64,000 nucleotides of DNA from Yoonia sp. R2331 (GTDB taxonomy: Bacteria > Pseudomonadota > Alphaproteobacteria > Rhodobacterales > Rhodobacteraceae). Of the stretch, positions 60,786 through 64,000 are shown piece after piece. Below the pieces are notes generated by a model. That model had not been told where the DNA came from. It saw only the letters and a program-made list of their open reading frames with translations, and ran no database searches. A program made the position numbers and the translations under genes. Location: positions 557,001-621,000 of the forward strand of contig NZ_JBGCUN010000002.1 in assembly GCF_041103235.1 (NCBI RefSeq), in the 5' to 3' direction. How positions within the stretch are numbered: the first letter of the stretch is position 1; the number at the start of each line of letters is the position of its first letter.

Positions 60786-62265
60786 TATTCCCACCACCAA
60801 AGAGCGTTTGGACCAGATGGTCGTGGAAGGCCGTCATTTTATTGACGGCGCGCACCGCGGCGCGGTCAACGGTGCCACTTATCAGCGCAACAGGCCAATG
60901 GATGGTCTCCCCGGGCCGCTGATTGCCCGTGGCACGGCAGAGGACATCGACGCCGCCGTCAGGGCTGCCCGCCGCGCCTTTGCAGCGGGAAGCTGGTCCG
61001 ATCTGGACCCCGCAGAACGCAAGGTCGTGATGCTGCGCTTTGCCGCCCTGATCCGCGAAAACGCAACAGAACTGGCGATGCTGGAAACGCTCGACACGGG
61101 TCGCCCGATCCAGGCGGCGCTGTCAGTCGATGTGGCCTCCGCCGCCAACACCATCGCTTGGTATGCAGAGCTTGCCGATAAGCAATACGACGAGGTCGCA
61201 CCGACGGGTCCCAATGATCTGGCCACCATCAGACGGATGCCCTTGGGCGTGGTGGGGGTGATCACGCCGTGGAATTATCCGTTGATCGTCACCGCATGGA
61301 AGTTGGGGCCTGCTTTGGCGATGGGCAATTCGGTCGTTCACAAACCCGCAGAGCAATCAAGCCTGTCGGCGATCCGATTGGCCCAATTGGGCCATGAGGC
61401 GGGCCTGCCTGCCGGTGTTCTCAACGTGGTTGCGGGCTTTGGTGCCGAAGCGGGTGATGCCCTGACGCGGCATATGGATGTGGACCTGATCGCCTTCACG
61501 GGTTCGACCCCCGTGGGCCGTCTGGTGATGGAAAACGCCGCCAACTCCAACATCAAGCGCGTTGCGCTGGAGTTGGGGGGAAAGTCCCCGGTCGTCGTCT
61601 TCGAGGATGCCGATCTGGACAAAGCAGCCGAGGCTGTGGCCTGGGGCTTTGCCTATCACGCCGGCCAGACCTGCCATGCGCCGACCCGGCTGTTGTGCCA
61701 TGAAAGCCAAGTGGAACCGCTTGCCGCCAAGATCGAAAAGGTTTTGCAGGACATCCCGACAGGCCACCCGTTTGATGATGCCTCACAAGTGGGGGCCGTG
61801 ATCGACGAAAAACAGTTGCAGCGCATTCTGGGCTACGTTGAACGGGCAGAGGCGGCAGGCGACAAACGGCTTTTTGGCGCGCAGCGCATTATGGAAGACA
61901 GCGGCGGCACTTATATGTCCCCCGGCATCTTCCTGACCAACAATGCCTCTGAGATTGCGCAAGAGGAAGTCTTTGGACCAGTCCTCGCGATGATCCCTTT
62001 TGCCACCGAAGCCGAAGCGCTGCAGATGGCCAATGACACGCCCTATGGGCTGGCGGCGGCGGTCTTTACGCAGGACATGAGCCGCGCAAACCGCATATCA
62101 AACCGGCTGCGGGCGGGCACTGTCTGGATCAACACCTATGATCGCGCCAACATGTCGACGCCCTTTGGCGGCTTCAAGCAATCGGGCTTTGGCCGCGACA
62201 GATCTGTTCACGCGCTGGACAAATATGCCGACCTGAAAACCGTCTGGCACAGCTTCGACGGTTGA
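60772..62265 (+). CDS. NAD-dependent aldehyde dehydrogenase (betaine-aldehyde-like)
   Basis: A 497-residue aldehyde dehydrogenase. GVVGVITPWNYPL is near 160, the active-site glutamate sits in LELGGKSP, and the catalytic cysteine is in AGQTCHAPTR. The length and motifs are those of BADH/GbsA-like or general ALDH, not the methylmalonate semialdehyde (DddC) type. It overlaps the Fe-ADH gene by 14 bases and precedes the BCCT gene by 31 bases. The natural substrate could be betaine aldehyde or another amino/osmolyte aldehyde. Confidence 0.91.
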   Translation: MPLLDIPTTKERLDQMVVEGRHFIDGAHRGAVNGATYQRNRPMDGLPGPLIARGTAEDIDAAVRAARRAFAAGSWSDLDPAERKVVMLRFAALIRENATELAMLETLDTGRPIQAALSVDVASAANTIAWYAELADKQYDEVAPTGPNDLATIRRMPLGVVGVITPWNYPLIVTAWKLGPALAMGNSVVHKPAEQSSLSAIRLAQLGHEAGLPAGVLNVVAGFGAEAGDALTRHMDVDLIAFTGSTPVGRLVMENAANSNIKRVALELGGKSPVVVFEDADLDKAAEAVAWGFAYHAGQTCHAPTRLLCHESQVEPLAAKIEKVLQDIPTGHPFDDASQVGAVIDEKQLQRILGYVERAEAAGDKRLFGAQRIMEDSGGTYMSPGIFLTNNASEIAQEEVFGPVLAMIPFATEAEALQMANDTPYGLAAAVFTQDMSRANRISNRLRAGTVWINTYDRANMSTPFGGFKQSGFGRDRSVHALDKYADLKTVWHSFDG

Positions 62266-62296
62266 AGAAACAATACCTGATAGGGAGGAGACTAAA

Positions 62297-63865
62297 ATGC
62301 TATCCAATGTGAGGCCCATCGTATTCTGGGGGCCATTTCTCTTGATGCTTGCGGCGGTGATTTCCAGTTTCGCCGCGCCGGACGCCTTCTTGGCGACCAC
62401 ATCCGCAATCAATAGCTGGACGCTGGATAAACTGTCATGGCTTTACAGCCTTGCGACCTTTGCCTTTGTTTGCACAATTGCGTTCATCTATTTCTCGAAA
62501 TTGGGTGCTGTCAAAATCGGCGGCGCAGATGCTGAACCGATCCTGTCTCGGTGGAACTGGTTCGCGATTGCGCTGTGCACAACCGTTGCCATCGGCATCC
62601 TGTTCTGGGCCTCTGCCGAGCCGATGTTCCACGTCTATAGCCCGCCTGCGTCTTCGGGGATCGAACCGAACTCAGCCGAGGCCAAGCTTTTTGCGCTGTC
62701 CACGCTCTACCTGCACTGGGCCTTCACGCCTTATGCCATCTACACGCTTCCGGCGATTGCCTTTGCCCTGGCCTATTACAACCTAGGCAAATCCTACTCG
62801 TTGGGTGGCATGTTGTCGGTCATGTTCGGGCGCCACGCGGAAGGCACCGGCGGTCAGATCATCGACGCACTTGCCTTGTGGGCGCTGGTGGCCGGTATGG
62901 CGGCCTCGCTTGGCACCGGGTTGCTCACCGTCGCGGGTGGTCTGGGGTCAATCCTTGGCATTGAAACCACGGGCGTCGTGTTGGCCTTTGTCGCAATCGC
63001 GATCGTCGGGTCCTTTATCGCTTCGGCTGCAACAGGCCTGATGAATGGTATTCGGGTCCTGTCAGACCTGAACACCAAGTTCTTCTTCATCCTTGCAGCC
63101 TTTGCCTTCTTGTGTGGACCGACAATTTGGCTTTTGTCAGCTGCTGTCGACGCGCTGGGTGTCTATTTCTCCAGCTTCCTGGAACGCAGCCTCTTCACCG
63201 GCGCTGTGGCCGAAGACAAGTGGCCGCAGTGGTGGTCCAACTTCTACTGGGCAAACTGGCTGGCTTGGGCTCCGATTACGGCGCTGTTTCTTGGTCGTCT
63301 TGGCCGTGGCTACACAGTGCGCGAGTTCATCCAGACAACCATGCTGGCTCCGTCACTCTTTGCGATCGTCTGGATGACAATCTTCGGCGGTCTGGCCATC
63401 TATTCCGACGCGGCAAGTGGCGGCGCTTTGAAGGCTTCACTGGATGAAAACGGAGCGGAAAGCGTTGTTTATGCGCTGTTCGAGTTCCTGCCCTTTGCAC
63501 CCGTCCTCGTGATCGTGTTCGTGGTTCTGTCCTTTATCTCTTTCGTGACAGCCTCGGATTCGAATTGCGAAGCCATCGCATCCCTCTGTGAAGAGCGTAC
63601 AGCCGATGACACGCGCCCAACCAGCCTGCCTTTGAAAGTGATCTGGGGTGTGCTGATTGGCGGAATCGCCTGGTTCATGACCGCAACGGCGGGCATTGAC
63701 GGCATCAAGATGATGTCGAACCTGGGCGGCATTGCAGCCTTGTTCATTGTGATCGGCGCCATGCTGTGCATCTGGCGCATGGTTGGTTGGGTCAAAGGCG
63801 TTGACCTCGAACAAAGCGAGACTACGCCTGATGTTGGTGTGATGGCTGCCGAGCCAGCAGAATAA
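62297..63865 (+). CDS. BCCT family transporter
   Basis: A 522-residue inner-membrane transporter of about twelve transmembrane helices, of the betaine/carnitine/choline family. The marks are GILFWASAEPMFHVYSPP, NFYWANWLAWAPITALFLGRLGRGYTVREFIQTTML and VTASDSN. It would import a trimethylammonium or sulfonium osmolyte such as choline, betaine or DMSP with an ion gradient. GGGAGGAG precedes its ATG 62297. It ends with a terminator, so lysR is divergent and the transcript is Fe-ADH, ALDH, BCCT. Confidence 0.93.
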   Translation: MLSNVRPIVFWGPFLLMLAAVISSFAAPDAFLATTSAINSWTLDKLSWLYSLATFAFVCTIAFIYFSKLGAVKIGGADAEPILSRWNWFAIALCTTVAIGILFWASAEPMFHVYSPPASSGIEPNSAEAKLFALSTLYLHWAFTPYAIYTLPAIAFALAYYNLGKSYSLGGMLSVMFGRHAEGTGGQIIDALALWALVAGMAASLGTGLLTVAGGLGSILGIETTGVVLAFVAIAIVGSFIASAATGLMNGIRVLSDLNTKFFFILAAFAFLCGPTIWLLSAAVDALGVYFSSFLERSLFTGAVAEDKWPQWWSNFYWANWLAWAPITALFLGRLGRGYTVREFIQTTMLAPSLFAIVWMTIFGGLAIYSDAASGGALKASLDENGAESVVYALFEFLPFAPVLVIVFVVLSFISFVTASDSNCEAIASLCEERTADDTRPTSLPLKVIWGVLIGGIAWFMTATAGIDGIKMMSNLGGIAALFIVIGAMLCIWRMVGWVKGVDLEQSETTPDVGVMAAEPAE

Positions 63866-63894
63866 GCCAACTCTTAAAGGGTCTTGAAACCACA

Positions 63895-63939
63895 GATTCC
63901 GCCCCCGGTTCACATGCTGGATCGGGGGCGGAATTGTTT
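63895..63939 (+). terminator. Terminator after the BCCT gene
   Basis: ATTCCGCCCCCG (about 63895-63906) and CGGGGGCGGAAT (63923-63934) form a 12-bp stem with a 16-base loop, followed by TGTTTG. Confidence 0.82.
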
Positions 63940-64000
63940 GCAAAGCAACACGATCACTCTGCCATGAACGCGGTGACGGAGGGATTTTAGTAGTACCCCA

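Noticed and set aside
59643-63865. Complete DMSP lyase (ddd) cluster
   Set aside because: The ALDH is not of the DddC methylmalonate-semialdehyde type and dddD is not present in the window.

Overview
The window looks like a chromosomal segment of a marine Rhodobacterales (Roseobacter-group) alphaproteobacterium. The DNA is GC-rich, genes are densely packed with many 4-bp start/stop overlaps, and the gene families are typical of that group: DUF2794, DUF6356, DUF6173, a 44-aa aa3-type cytochrome oxidase subunit IV, a VPLPA-CTERM protein, a BCCT transporter and a DmdC-like acyl-CoA dehydrogenase. No genus is claimed. I see no rRNA, tRNA, CRISPR array, insertion sequence or prophage.

Layout. 0-9 kb: map, an orphan TRAP solute-binding protein, and leftward housekeeping genes (HAD phosphatase, rsmD, ferredoxin-reductase-like flavoprotein, mscS, pterin dehydratase, DUF482 acyltransferase, GDPD, RidA), with a peroxiredoxin on the + strand. 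9-12 kb: a type I secretion ABC/HlyD pair. 12-17 kb: small secreted protein, PBP1A, glnK-amtB. 16.8-19.7 kb: dgcN, dgcA and a D-amino-acid aminotransferase, which together could turn D-amino acids into N-acetyl-L-glutamate. 19.7-24.7 kb: RTX-repeat protein, FrhB/BciB-like flavoprotein, asd, VPLPA-CTERM exported protein. 24.7-27.7 kb: a bicarbonate module (SbtB, SbtA, a DapA-like aldolase, beta-carbonic anhydrase). 27.8-35 kb: small hypothetical, M17 aminopeptidase coupled to an NlpC/P60 hydrolase, DUF2794, I78-inhibitor lipoprotein, glutathione-dependent formaldehyde dehydrogenase operon, TetR regulator. 35-39.8 kb: molybdenum cofactor operon fdhD-mobA-mobB-moeA-GNAT, in which MoeA carries an extra N-terminal domain of about 290 residues. 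39.8-47.9 kb: azlCD, lipoprotein, CcoIV, DUF6173, Lrp, DUF6356, class II amidotransferase, tandem HD-GYP protein, MBL hydrolase, acyl-CoA dehydrogenase. 48-55.7 kb: tsaC, an unknown, agmatinase, ChaC, a coiled-coil membrane protein, an OmpA-BON protein, ubiA and rsmE. 55.7-64 kb: TPR-GGDEF-EAL protein, then LysR divergent from Fe-ADH, ALDH and BCCT, a probable uptake-and-oxidation locus for an osmolyte.

The most interesting structures are the D-amino-acid to N-acetylglutamate operon, the SbtAB/carbonic-anhydrase cluster in an apparent heterotroph, the MoeA fusion with an RNase-H-like N-terminal domain, the BCCT/Fe-ADH/ALDH/LysR locus (GbsAB-like or DddTBCR-like), and a dispersed family of intergenic palindromes. 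All functions are inferred by reading the sequence; no database search was run.
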